A DNA stretch of 64,000 nucleotides from Desmodus rotundus (Eukaryota; Chordata; Mammalia; Chiroptera; Phyllostomidae). Within the stretch, counting starts at the first letter, position 1. The number at the start of each line of letters is the position of its first letter. The stretch spans positions 113,166,239-113,230,238 of the forward strand of contig NC_071393.1 of NCBI RefSeq assembly GCF_022682495.2, in the 5' to 3' direction. Shown one piece after another: positions 22,010 to 34,938 of this stretch. Below the pieces are notes generated by a model, which searched no databases, was not told the origin of the DNA, and saw only the letters and a program-made list of their open reading frames with translations. The translations under genes were made by a program, and so were the position numbers.

Positions 22010-25000
22010 GCTTTAACCAAGACTTGTGGATGGGTGTTCTCCTTCTTTTCCTGCCTCTTGTTTCAAGTTCCAATAACCAATATAATAGTATTTCTGAGAC
22101 CTGTTTTTCTAAGCTTTGTGGAATTTTTAGGTAGTCATCGGGTGTGGCAAGTATTAAGCCCCAAAGAAAGAAAAGCAGGGTAATGACAAGACTCTGTATT
22201 ATTTGTTTAAAATCTTTGTACCTTCTTCCTCGAGGAGTCTGGGGCCTTCTAGGTCAAGTTTGCTGCACAAGTCCATTCACAGTGGTCATTGCCCAAGGGA
22301 GTTCCGTGTAGCCCCCAAGTCAATCACCTAGATTCCACATATAATCCCCCATAGCTCTACCGAGATGCAGCAGCCTTTCCTCCCCCTGCTACTCAGAGTC
22401 AATTGGTTCTCTGTCCAAAATGGCAGTTGGCAGTTCCCCTTCTCACCAGCTTGTCCTTGGACGCAAGATGTCTGAAGAGCCTTGATGGCAGCTGTAGCTT
22501 GTAGTTCGATGGGACTCATGCTGTGTTCCTGGCAAAACTGCATTCCCTGTGGGCCAAGACCTATAACCCTGGAGAACACACAGGTGCAGGCAGGGCAAGC
22601 AGAAAAACGACCACTGGATCAGTAAGAGTAGTGGTAACTGGGACTACCCAACTCCTCCTCTTTGGTTCCTGGTCCCATCTGTTCTCTGCAGCAGATACAC
22701 AGTACCATAGAGCAGTCTTTGAATGAACATATACACTGCACACTGAAGGATGGCACTCTACCGTTGCAGAGCACGCAACTGGGCTGGCATTTTGGCCATG
22801 TCTTCCGTAGGCCCTCACAGCACAGCATGAGCGTAGCTGCTACCAAATACTTGTTATGTGATGCAAACTATGTATTCCATTGGGTTGGGCCCATTCCTAT
22901 ACCTCATTCCCTGAAGAGTCCTCTGTTTACATGACAAAGCACGGGGGATTCTGTTTTTAAAGCTCGCACATTTCATAAGTAAGCCCACAATAGTGGTGCT
23001 GGCTAAGGCTCTGCGGGCAGAAAAGGCAATTTGTCACAACTGGAAGAGATAGATATTCTTGCCAGGACCAATCCATAGCCCTTCAGGATGGAAGGGGCCT
23101 CACGCAGTGAACTGCACAATTAGCTGCTAGGTTTTCTAGAGGAATGCTGACCAATCAGCAGGTCAACATGGATCTTTGTTGGTGCCAAGGGGGACATTTA
23201 GAGACAGCAGTCCCTTGATTTAACTCCCTTAGTAAGTGGGAGTCTGTGCTATTGAATCCAAGGTAGCCGCCACCCCTGCCACCTTGGCTACTCTGTCCCT
23301 GTGCACATAGTGCCGGTTCCAGGGTGGGCAACGATCAAGTTTGTGTAATGTTGACTGGCCAAGTCTTTGACCTGCTTGGTTTTTCAGGGCCTGATCCAGG
23401 GTGGATGCTTCTTGGTGGGCATGAACCTGTGCTAGAGAATCCTTCACACTTCATGACTATTACTATATGTATACCTCGTGTCTCTACCCAGACCACCCTT
23501 TCTTTGACTCTCCCGTCCTTTTATTTCCAGGCTCCTGACCAGCTGGTAAGGTCCTTGGCCACCTGAGTTGGTCTCAACTCAGAGGCCTGCCATGGGCCAC
23601 CTGTGCTTTCACACAGCCTAGATGACCAAGTGCATTATCCATAACCCTGCCCAATACAATGAGTTGTTTTCCCCATGTACTCTCTTTCTAGAGTCACTTC
23701 TGAACAGGAATGTAATGCAGTCATCATGCACATTGGGTAAAACCCACATACCAAGTCTACCCATCCATACACCACATGTGGGCATTTTATGGCCCCTCCA
23801 GCTGCTTGAGGAAAACCCCCATGTGGGTGCATAGGCAAGCCGAGTGAAGTATCCTGGTGAAATCATGTTGACAGATGTGGTGACGTCAACTACCTGCTCA
23901 GACAGCTTACCAATGTTTATCCTTTCCTTTGAGTTTGATATCGGACGTTGTATTTTGATCGTGCTGTGAGTTGCTGCCAGATCCATCTGACTTTATGGCT
24001 TGGTAGAACCAAAAGAGCCTAGCTTTTACAGGATAACTCACGGCTCATGCTCATTAGGAGACACATGGCCATAAACCTCATTTTTACCTGACACACCTAC
24101 TGTCGAGAACTGGTCCGAGTGGCAATGGCAAATGCACCTCAGCCCTGGTTCAGAAAACTGACAGGTATGTGGCGGCACACAGGAGCCAGGCCACAGATCA
24201 GCTTTCCCATGGGGAACCAGGCCTGCATGATATCTAGGCTGCTTTGAGGCTTGCTTTTGTAAAACTCCATCAACCTGAGTTAAGGTAGCAAATGTTTAAT
24301 GCATATCTTAAAGTAACTTCCTAAAATCTGTGCTAAACAGTGCTGAGGAGGGACTATGAGCAGATCAATCACTTTTATCATTCCCTTGCATTTGCAACAT
24401 TGTTTTCCTTGTTATGTGTAAGAAGTAATCAGCAACATCCTTTTCTTTGTTATCTGTGAAAAGTACTCACCTAAAGCAAACCTGAGCATAATGAATGAGG
24501 ACCTTCCTTGATGTAACCTCCCAGAAAGCAATAAAAGCCTGTCCAGGAAAGGGTCAGTGGCTCTCTCACTCAGAGAGTGGCCATGCCGTCCCTTTTCTCC
24601 AAAGGACTTCTGCAGTACGTGTGATTCTGCTCATCACATCCACAACACCACGGACAGTGCTGGCTAGAGTCCGCATCAAACTACAGCTGTTTCTCCCTGG
24701 GCTGGTGGCATGGTTTTGTTTCAAAACCCCAAGCCAATGCTGTGATTCTCTTTTGGGGGCCTGACACAGATTTCACACCACATCTTTCCTATGACTGGTA
24801 CCCACACAGGGTCATACACACTGGGGTGGCCACACATTGGGGCCCAAATGATGGTGTCTGCTTGTACCAGGGCCAGGACCTACAGCAAAGCTCTCTCCTG
24901 CCATGGGTCCCACTCAAGATGGACACCTTCATTATGCAGAGTATGGGCCAGCATAGTACTCAGAGGTCAGAAATGCTTGCTTCAAACAATCTGGCACCAT

Positions 25001-25536
25001 CTTCCTTGTGGTATGGTATGCCAGAGGAAACAATTTTCCTGGACTCTGAGGGTTTGTCCCTACCTGACCTTAAGCACTGTACCCCTAAATATTCCAATAA
25101 TGTGGTATGTCCCCAAAACTTGGTAAGGCTTATATCTTGCACCCTTGGATGTGAGTGTCCTAATAAGACCTCCATGAACCAACCACTCATGACCGCCTGG
25201 TTTTACTTGCTTGATACTGTAGAAGTAATGAATCAGTGAGATGCTTTCTGGATGTTCAGACAGTCTAGGTGTATTCAGATCATATTATCCTGGAGGCAGG
25301 ATGGTAAACATAGGCCTGGAGGCTATGCAAATGGTCGTCTATGCCACATGGATGCTAACTTTTTTTTGACACTCTTTTCTGATCAGAATAGAAATGAGCA
25401 CATTTACTAGATCCCTGCCCCCCATAGCTGTTAACACTGATCTGTAACAATCTGTCCTATCATCACATAGGCCTACAGAGGAGAGACACAACTAAACTAC
25501 TTAGACATGATGCTACACCTTACACCAGCGCACTTA
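22010..25536. other. Unclassified repeat-like spacer, unit 2
   Basis: A near-identical duplicate of 6353-9879, differing by only scattered substitutions. No defensible gene. The 165-codon open frame at 24742-25239 is preserved only because the duplication is recent. Confidence 0.25.
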
Positions 25537-25792
25537 AATTTTTGTTACTGACATGTAATTGATACATAACATTTAATTTGTTCAGATGCACAACATAATG
25601 ATTTCATATTTGCATCTATGGCAAAAGGATCACTACACTAACCTAGTTAACATCTGTCATCATCCTAGATTATAAAATGTTTTTCCTATTGATGTGTCTT
25701 ACTCTTCCCAACTAGGAGATACGATCCATAAGAGAAGAAAATAAATGAGATACATTGCTCTTGATAACTTCCCTATATGGAGTTGAATGCAT
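25537..25792. repeat. Ancient L1 3'-end fragment (unit 2)
   Basis: Duplicate of 9880-10135, with the same 'gttcagatgcacaacataat' type text. Confidence 0.45.
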
Positions 25793-27278
25793 ACACATTC
25801 AATTGAATGTCGAAATGAATTTTGAAAAGTAAGATGTTGGTGTCACTGTGTTGGGCGATGTGGGCTGTGAGAGTTCACAAAGAAAAGAAAATGCAGAGAG
25901 CAAAGTCTTTATTCACTTTTCAAGAGTGGAATGGGGCATGGTGTAGAGAGATACACCACACTGAGGGGTGTGGCTCTGAGCTTTAATTGGATTGTATTTT
26001 GATCATAAAAGGAGGTGTGGCTGTTGTGTGGCCCTGGACCATTAGAGGTGCTGAAACATAGGGGCTTTGGTTTTGTGTAAGCGGCAATTCGCTGCAATTT
26101 TAACTTTTGCCTTTGGCTGTTGATAGAGTTTAGTCATAGACTATTCTTGCTTTCCAGTAATTTCCAGTCCTCGGGATGGAAGATCCTAAGAGTGACTGGC
26201 AGTCATGTATAATAAGGTGGCAGGCCTGCTCAGCAAATGGCTCCACAGTAGCAAATGGTGCCAGCTTTATCCTTTAACAGGGTGTGTGAGAGAAGATAAT
26301 GATGTGCATCTTCAGACTGGGTCAGAAAGAAGCTGAAGTCAGAACTTTGATAGCAAATACACTTTCTGAGGCATATTAAATATTACAATAAAATATACAG
26401 ATTTTTAAAGGTGCGGTTTTGACACAAGATAGTTAGGTAGGAAAATTCCTTGGCAAGTGGAATGGGGAAACTTAAGACAGAGAGCTGAACTCAGTGAAAG
26501 AGCAATTTACAGCCAGGTGCACATGGTGACCAGGGTACAAGTCCCTGGTGCCTAGCAGGGGACAAAACTGGGAAAACAAGAGCCTCACCCCCAGGGTAAC
26601 CTTTCTTCCCCTGGCCTTTCCTCCTTGGAGATAACATCTAGGCCTCAGTTGTATTGCAGCTCCAGGCCCAGAAAAGCAGCAAAACCAGGTGGGCAGCTCC
26701 AGGACTGACTGTAGTGACTAAAGACTCCCTGCCCTGCCACTGACCAATCAGAGGAAACCATGGCCCAAAAAGGGTACACCTGGAGAATTGATGAATATTC
26801 TGCTGAAAACCCCTGCCCCCAGACCTCTCCTAAGGTTCCTGCCTGCAAGAAAGAGAGAAAAGCCTCAACACAGGGCCCAGTGCTCACCTGTGTGCTGTCC
26901 CTCTGGGGAGCAGCCACCACCATTCCCTTTCTTTCTCCCCTGTGCCCCCACCACTCCTTTCTTCACAGGCAGAAATCTCCTAAACTCTAAGGCAATGGGC
27001 ATCTGGCAGCTTGTCTCAGGCTTGTCCCCTGAACCCATCCCTAAGGCCCTTGTTTCTGACTTCCCAGTGAACTAAGGCAGTGCAGTTTACACTCTCCCAT
27101 ATGCTCTTCTATGCTAGGCCTTTCTCGCCACTCTTGGCAGGCCTGTTCTACCCAATGAGGACTAACTAATGAAATTCAGACTCATCCACCTTCATCTCGA
27201 TGATCTGTATTTCATTACTGTGTCCGTGAGAAGAACCAAGCTCCAGGAACAGCCTGGTGGGGTTTGAAATGTAACCAC

Positions 27279-27647
27279 AATCCTATCTTCATCTGTTTGG
27301 GCTGCTATAAAAAAAATACCATGCATAGGGTGGCTTCTACACAGGAGAACTTTACTTCTCACAGTTCTAGAGCCTGCAAGTCCAAGTTCCAGGCACCTCA
27401 GATTCGGTGTCTGGTGCAAACCACATGCTGGTTCACAGAGGGCACCGTCTTCCTTAACAGCACATGGCAGAAGGAGTGACGGATCCCTCTGAGGCCTCTT
27501 TTCTAAAGGCACTGATTTCATCCATGAGGGCTCTGTCCTCCTCACCTAATCACTTCCCAAAGTCCTCACCCCCTAATACCATCCCCTAGCGGGGTAGGAT
27601 TTCAACTTATGAATTTGGCAGGGACACAAACATTCAATCCATAGCAC
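27279..27647. repeat. Ancient interspersed repeat (unit 2)
   Basis: Duplicate of 11622-11990. Same layout; family not named. The spacer between 25793 and 27278 holds nothing I can identify. Confidence 0.6.
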
Positions 27648-27896
27648 ACCCCGGTCAAGATATACAACTTTTCCTTCACTCTAGAAAGTTCCCTTTAATG
27701 GAGGAATGCTCCATTTCCACATCAGAAAACTACCAGTTTAAATTCTATTCCCACAACTCATTTGGGGCTATTCTAGAACTTCATAACTATTAGATCACAT
27801 GTTAAGTTCCTTTGGTCCAATTTCTTTCCATCATCATCATCATCATAATCATTGTCTTCATCATGTTTGTGAGGCCATCCATGTTCTTACAAGTAT

Positions 27897-29762
27897 CAGA
27901 AGGTCACCAACAATAAAATAACAGAAACAGAAATTAGCAAAACAAATAATACTACTTATTATAGCAACAGACAAAATTAATGTTTGGGGAATCAACTAAA
28001 CCAAGGAGGTAAAAGAGCTGTATTCAGAAATCCACACAACACAGAAGAAAGAAATTAAAGCAGACACAAATAAATGGAAGCATATACCGTGTCCATGCAT
28101 TGGAAGAATTGACGTCATTAAAATGTCCATACTACCAAAAGCAATCTATGGATTCAACGTAATCCCTATCAAAAAACTGATGACATATTTCACAAATAGA
28201 GAACAAATATTTCAAAAATGCATATGGAACCATAAACGCCCCTGAAGACCCTCAGCAATTTGGAGAAAGAAGAACAAAGTAGAAGGAGTCACAGTACCTG
28301 GTATCAAACTATGTTACAGGCCACTGTAATCAAAAAAGCCTGGAACTAGCTAAGAACAGACACATAGACCAATGGAACAAAATAGAGAGCCCAGAAATAA
28401 ACCCATGTGAACACAGTCAGTTACTATTGGAGAAAGGGGGCAGGAACATAGAATGGAGTAAACATAGCCTCTGCAATAAATGGTGTTGACTGACTGATCT
28501 GGACGAGTACATGTAAGAAAATGAAATCGTACCACTAAATACACCATACACCAAAATTAACTCAAGGTGGATAAAAGACTTCAATGTAAGTCATGACAAA
28601 ATAAAAGTCCTACAGGAAGACATAGGCAGGAAAATTTCAGATATACCATGCAGCAATATTTTTTGCCAATATATCCCTAGGGCAAGGGATACAAAGGAAA
28701 AGATAAACACATGGGGCTACATCAAACTACAAAGCTTCTGCACATCAAAAGAAAACATCCACAAAACAGAAAGGGAACCACCCTACGGGAAAAAATATTT
28801 GCCAATGATACCTTGAACAAGTGTTTGATCCCCAAAATATATAAAGAACTCACATGACTCCACACCAGGAAGACAAGCAATCCAATTAAAAAATGGACAA
28901 AAGACCTGAACAGACACTTCTCCAAGGAGGACATACACAGGGCCAATACACACATGAAGAAATGCCCCACATTACTAGTCATTACAGAGAGACAAGTTAA
29001 AACCACAATGAGATACCACCTCACACCAGTCAGAATGGCCATCAGTAATAAATCAACAAACAAGTGCTGGCGAGGGTGTGGAGAACAGGGAACCCTAGTA
29101 CACTGTTGGTAGCAATGCAGACTGGTACAGCCACTGTGGAAAACAGTATGGATCTTCCTCAAGAAACTAAGACGGAACTGACTTTCGATCCAGTGACCCC
29201 ACTGCTTGGAGTGTACCCTAATAATCCTGAATCACCAATTCCAAAGAACCTATGCACCCCAATGTTCAGAGCAACATTCTTGACAATAGCCAAGTGTTGG
29301 AAAGTGCCTGGTGCCCATCAGAAATTGAGTGGATCAAAAAACTGGTACATTTACACAATGGAATACCACACAGCACAAAGAAAGAAGAACACCTACCCTT
29401 GGTGACAGCATGGGTGGAAGAGGACAGCATTGTGATAAGTGAAATAATCCAGGTGGTGAACAAAAAATACCATAAGATCTCACCTGGAAGTGGAACCTAA
29501 GCAACAAAACAAACAAGTGAGCAAAGTAGAACCAGACTTGGAAATAAAGAACAAACTGACAGTGACCACAGGGGAGGAGGATTATGGGGGAAAGAAGGGA
29601 AAGGGCCAGGCAAACCATCACAAATAGACGACCCATGGGCATGGACAATGGAGGAAGATTGATGGTGGGAGTCGGGGTGGGGGGGGGGGGGCGGGAGACG
29701 GAGTAGGGGAGAGCAATGGGGAAAAAGGTGGGACAACTGTAACTGAACAACAATAAATTTTA
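27897..29762 (+). mobile_element. 5'-truncated L1: ORF2 3' part plus 3'UTR (unit 2)
   Basis: Duplicate of the L1 at 12240-14105, at the same place in the unit and with the same truncation, so it inserted before the array duplicated. ORF2 remains are riddled with stops. A G-rich 3'UTR with an interrupted poly-G run (about 29676-29691) precedes the A-rich tail. Confidence 0.85.
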
Positions 29763-30298
29763 AAATGAAAAAATGTAGGAATCTGGCCCCACCAAACCAA
29801 AAGTAGTTCCTATTGATTTATTGAGGATTATTCCACAGGACAAATACACCTGTTTGTTTCTCCTTTGTCTGTTAAGTACTGATTGTTGTTTCCAGTTGGT
29901 GGGATAAATTCATCAATAGTGCTGCTATGAACATTCATGTACAAGTCTCTGTGGGTAATTTCCTCGGACTAGAATCTCCAGGACACAGGGGAGCTGTTAG
30001 GTTCACTCAAGAAATTTTTAATATACATCCTACTGTTTCTACTCATGACATCTATTGACACCTTCTTTCCATCCTTGATCAAACCCAACAGCTCATTTTT
30101 ATGCGGTATGAGAGAATTCTCTCCTCAAAATTCTTATAAGGAGAAGCTTCCCCTCTCCTCACCATTCTCTTAATCTCATGTGGATCTGTTACGTCCTGTA
30201 GGAATGAAGAAAAATGCCACTAAATGTCTTTAAATTGACACTAAATCCACTTATTCTTTCCCTGTGTCTTTTCCAAGAGACTAGAGGCCCTTTCTTCC

Positions 30299-30509
30299 CA
30301 GGGTCCCCACATCACTGACCACAGCCTCACCTATCAATGCACCATTGTTATGTAATAGCATCCCCCTCCTCCCTCCACCTCTCTGGGCTTGCCTAACCAC
30401 CAGCCTCTGCTCTCCTCCTGACTACACTTTTGGGAAATTGCCCTTTCTGCATTAGTCTTGCCCTTCTCCCACCTGACTTCAGATTCTTTGGTCACATGCT
30501 CCCTCACTC
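30299..30509 (+). promoter_or_regulatory. 5' flank / probable 5'UTR of ADAM copy 3
   Basis: Near-identical to 1-211 and 14643-14853, again with a pyrimidine tract and acceptor-like 'cttcag' before the ATG. Confidence 0.4.
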
Positions 30510-32741
30510 ATGGGGCCTGCCTGGGTCCAGGTTCACCTGACAGGTCATCTCTGGCTGCCTCTGCTCTGGCTACTCCTGTCCCAGGTCTGCTGCTCCCATG
30601 CCCTACCAGGGTGGCGCTTCACTTCCTCTGAAGTTGTGATCCCCAGGAAGGTGTCCCACAAGGTGAGTGGGGCCGGGGCACAAGACCAGCTCTCCTACAA
30701 GGTTCACTTCAGGGGCCACAGACATGTCATTCACATGAAGGTCAAGAAGAACTTGCTGCCCAGACACTTTCCTGTTATCACGGATAACGACCAAGGGGCC
30801 ATGCAGGAGGACTACCCCTTTGTGCCTCAGAACTGTTACTACTACAGCTACCTGGAAGGGGTTCCTGGGTCCATGGGCACGCTGGACACTTGCTACGGAG
30901 GTTTGCGTGGCATGCTGCAGGTGGATGACTTCACTTATGAAATCAAACCACTGGAGGCTTCTACCAAATTTGAGCACGTGGTTTCTCTGCTTGTGTCAGA
31001 AGAACAATCCTCAGAGAATGCAAGGTGTAAGATAGAAGGGGCAGACGCAAATCTAGCAGATGAAGAGGCGTTACTTGCTGAAACTCCCAGAGCAGGTCCC
31101 GTGTATTTGTGGTGGCCACATAGGAAACGGTTAAAAATTCACTACACAGTTACTCACTCTTTAGTTCAATTAGACAATAATCAGACACGTATAATAGAGA
31201 ATGTAGTGATTATAAACAACATATTGCATTCCATTTATGAACATAATCATATGGACGTTATGATACGTATGATGTGTATATGGAATGATGGTGATCAGGT
31301 AGATTTGAGCAGATCGGTGAGTGCTGCAGCTGCTGTAAATGATTTTGGTTTGTGGAAATATTGGAAATGGTTTGATGATGTTCCTCATGATACTTCCGTG
31401 CTTCTTACAGGACACAAAATTGCAGGGTCCACCTATTTTTCTAACCATAATGGAATGTGCAACCCAAACTGGGGAGTAGCATATGTATATGTAGCAGATT
31501 ATCACATATTTTTAGCTGCCACTATTTTAGCACACTCACTAGGTCACAACTTTGGCCTTGAACATGACAAACCCGGCTGTCACTGTTTTCGAAGAGAAAG
31601 CTGTGTCATGGCGCCTGAGCCTGGTCTTCTAGATATGATGAGCAATTGCTCTTATGAGGTTCTGCATAGACGGGTTAACTCACATGATCCTTGTTTGAGT
31701 AAGGTATATAGAACATACTATAATTTTCCTTATATAGCTCCTCGTTGCGGTGACAAGATCATAAATCAGAATGAAGAATGTGACTGTGGCCCCTTTAAAG
31801 ATTGTGCTAAAGATAAATGTTGTGAGACCCATTGTGCCCTCTCCTTTGGCAGTGAATGCAGTGAAGGACTTTGCTGCAGAAACTGTAAATACGCTCAACC
31901 TGGATGGCTTTGTAGACAGGTGAGAGGTGTTTGTGATCTACCAGAATACTGTGATGGGAAAACGCATAAATGTCCATATGACTTTTATATGATGGATGGA
32001 ACCCCGTGTTCACCATTAGCCATTTGTAGGAAAGGAAACTGTACTGACCGTGATATGCAGTGTCAATCCCTTTTTGGATACAATGCAAAAGATGGTTCAC
32101 CAGCCTGCTATGAACAATTGAATGTAATAGGTGATCGATTTGGAAACTGTGGAATAGCAGTACATCGAGGAGGAGGAGGACCTTATAAATGTGAGCCAGA
32201 TAATATTTATTGTGGATTGCTGCACTGTAGTGGCATTGACAAAATTCCTGGTGGAGGTGAGCACATTACATTTCGCCATATAATAGTGCAAGATGCTCAA
32301 AAGGAAATATGCTTTGGATTTGATGCACACTACGGCACAGACACACCACTATTAGGGCTTGTAGTGGACGGCGCTCATTGTGGGCCAGGAAAATACTGTC
32401 TTAACCATAACTGCACTTATTTTAGCCGTGCTCGCTATGAATGTGATATCAGTAAATGCAATTTCAGAGGGGTGTGCAACTATATGAGGCAATGTCACTG
32501 TCAGAGAGGATGGAGACCACCAACATGTGATGAAAGAGGAGCGGGTGGTAGTGTAAACAGTGGCCCTCCACCTGACATAGAAAAACGTGTTCGTGCCAAA
32601 ATAATATTTAATATAAACAGGGACCTAGCTGTATTTTTTCTTCGATTCATTCTTTTCACACTTTCGATTGTGTTTGGTGTCCTTGGACAAATTATGAACC
32701 TGAATACAGCAGAAAACAATGATGAAAAAGAAGAACTTTAA
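30510..32741 (+). CDS. ADAM pseudoprotease retrogene, array copy 3 (ADAM4/ADAM6-like, mosaic)
   Basis: An intact single-exon ADAM of 743 residues. The signal peptide, prodomain and much of the metalloprotease-like domain are nearly identical to copies 1 and 2, and the zinc motif matches copy 2 (HSLGHNFGLEHD, Ser343 for Glu). From about residue 390 onwards the protein diverges: disintegrin (ECDCGPFKDCAKDKCC, loop CRQVRGVCDLPEYC), cysteine-rich, EGF, transmembrane and tail all carry many substitutions, and the tail ends NDEKEEL. Cysteine spacing is conserved, so the fold should be kept. Past the 3'UTR the DNA becomes near-identical to the other units again. The gene is therefore a mosaic. Pseudoprotease by sequence; function inferred from the reproductive ADAM family. 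Confidence 0.87.
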   Translation: MGPAWVQVHLTGHLWLPLLWLLLSQVCCSHALPGWRFTSSEVVIPRKVSHKVSGAGAQDQLSYKVHFRGHRHVIHMKVKKNLLPRHFPVITDNDQGAMQEDYPFVPQNCYYYSYLEGVPGSMGTLDTCYGGLRGMLQVDDFTYEIKPLEASTKFEHVVSLLVSEEQSSENARCKIEGADANLADEEALLAETPRAGPVYLWWPHRKRLKIHYTVTHSLVQLDNNQTRIIENVVIINNILHSIYEHNHMDVMIRMMCIWNDGDQVDLSRSVSAAAAVNDFGLWKYWKWFDDVPHDTSVLLTGHKIAGSTYFSNHNGMCNPNWGVAYVYVADYHIFLAATILAHSLGHNFGLEHDKPGCHCFRRESCVMAPEPGLLDMMSNCSYEVLHRRVNSHDPCLSKVYRTYYNFPYIAPRCGDKIINQNEECDCGPFKDCAKDKCCETHCALSFGSECSEGLCCRNCKYAQPGWLCRQVRGVCDLPEYCDGKTHKCPYDFYMMDGTPCSPLAICRKGNCTDRDMQCQSLFGYNAKDGSPACYEQLNVIGDRFGNCGIAVHRGGGGPYKCEPDNIYCGLLHCSGIDKIPGGGEHITFRHIIVQDAQKEICFGFDAHYGTDTPLLGLVVDGAHCGPGKYCLNHNCTYFSRARYECDISKCNFRGVCNYMRQCHCQRGWRPPTCDERGAGGSVNSGPPPDIEKRVRAKIIFNINRDLAVFFLRFILFTLSIVFGVLGQIMNLNTAENNDEKEEL

Positions 32742-34538
32742 CCCAAGTAAATATTAATTGTAATGTACAAAATGGAGAAAATCACATTGGCACTCACTGG
32801 GGCAAATAAATGGTGAAAAGTCACTCTCATAATGTCATCTTCCTAGAGCTATTCCAAGGCTGTCATCTAAAATAAAATGACTTGGCAATTTAAAAAAGGT
32901 CTATGTGTTTAAATTCACTTAACCTTGTATGTGTGTTTGTTCATATTCTCACCAATCCTAAGGAAGAGAGTAGGAACTCTTGAATTCACTAGCAACAGGA
33001 TCTCTACTTACTTACAATGTGAAATCTAATGTTTTATAGGTAGGCCATTAGCAAGTCTTGTTTGCACTGGCATCCATGGGTTTAACCATTTATTGGACTT
33101 TCCCCCAAGTGGTTATGCTCTACATTTTTCCATTTGTTCATTTCTTCGCCAGTGTTAAAGGAGCATTAAAAACAAAACCTTGACAGATACACTATGAAGA
33201 TCAAAAATTCTGCTTCTAGGCTCATGAATCTCAGCAGAAGGTTAACCACCTGCTCAGTGTGTGATCTTACAGAAAGTCTCAGGTGTTCAGAGATTCAAGT
33301 TTACAGGTGCATATCACAGTGAGAGATGAAATGTATTCTTCCAGGCTTTTGTGATCATCAACAGAAAGCACCTAAACAGGGCCCGGTACATATTTGGCAC
33401 TTCGTACATGCTAACTCTGTCATTCTCATTTTTCTCTTGGGATATCTTAAATGTGAGGTCTGTGAATATCATGACTTTGACACTGCATCTTTACTGTAAA
33501 ACCATCACCCAAGCAGTGATTCACCACTGATATATTACTTCTCAAGGCCTCTGGTTGTTAATATCACAGTATGTTTCTCATGTATAAAATTTCAGGAAAT
33601 GCCTAATCGTGGCTTCTCTATAAAGTGCCCGGAGGAACTGACTGACTGAAATATGTAGAGACAAAAATTTAGAGAAAAGGAAACAGGAAGCAATCACCTC
33701 AGAAATAGAAATAGTGCACCGGAACAGATCTAATGTATGGTGTGTTGTATTTGTGCTATTGAGATGCCTCAGGCCTCAGATCAAATCTCTTTCTGAAAAC
33801 ACAGAGTCCAGATGAGGGCAGCCACCAAATGTTGGAGGAAGGATGCCGCAGTAGAGCATCAATAGGATCGCCAGTCAGTGATATGGGTTTTGTCCATCTC
33901 TTACAGAGTTCTCACGGCCAGCACCTCTTGTCCAGGTGGCTTATCTGGTCATGTGATCTGGATCTTCATCAATGACAGGTCTGAGTCTCTGTTTATTTGC
34001 CCCTGTCAAACCTATTATGGCATGTACACCTGGCACCACAATCTACCGAAATGCCGGTTGGATGGCCATTTGCTAAGCAGTTCTTTCTTGCTGAGTCAAG
34101 GGCCATTGCTGAAACCAGAGAGGGTCTTCCTAGGAGGGGGTCATTTGGGTTCCATTTGAGCAGTGCATTTGCCAAAGCATGATAACCGTAGGCCCTGAAA
34201 CCTCTGTCCTCTCTGTATCTCCAGTGTTCCAATATCTGCTATTGATCTCTTTGGCATTTGTGAGGAACCATTTGTCTCCACCAAGCTGTTTTACTGGAAG
34301 TGCCATCTGTTTGAGTGTGTGTGGTTTTGTCTTTGGTGATCATGCTCTCTCCAAAGTTGTGAAACAAGTGTTTCAACCTGAAGATGGGTGTGGCCTGCCA
34401 GTGCATTTCATGTTTCTAGAGAGCATTGATGATTGGGATTATCGGCCATAACTTCCAAAAAGGTGGTAAGGCCTCACATGTGTGTTCCTTGAAAGTGGTT
34501 TCTAACTGGTACCAGATATTCGAGGCAGATTCATTACA
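32742..34538. other. 3'UTR and last portion of the array (unit 3)
   Basis: A poly(A) signal is at 32871-32876. The sequence to about 33025 is diverged from the other units in step with the second half of copy 3. From about 33030 to 34538 it is near-identical to 17395-18895. Homology stops abruptly after 'cagattcatt' at about 34538, which marks the right edge of the tandem array. Confidence 0.7.
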
Positions 34539-34938
34539 GCGTAGAGTTACAGGACAAAGGTAAGGTGGATGAGTGAACATAGCCCTTGGGGCAAAACTGT
34601 GACTAAATATGCTTATCCATTCCATATGCATCCTAGTTCTTTATGATGCTGTTTTCTGAGCAGAATAGAAATTAGCACATTTACTAAATTAATGGCTGAA
34701 TTCACATGAGACCATGTTAATTTGTTGTAGCAATGACTGCACATCCGACTCAGCAGCTACAATATGAGATTCTACTGTGCAAAGCTTCATGCAATCTACA
34801 GTCATTCTTTCGGATCTTCCTGTTTTCTGTAGGGGCCAGAATGGTGATTTGAATGGGATCTTACAGAGAAAACCACTCCTACCTCTGTTAGTCTTTAATG
34901 GAGGTAACTTTCTTCCCAGAACTCAATGTTGTGTTTGA

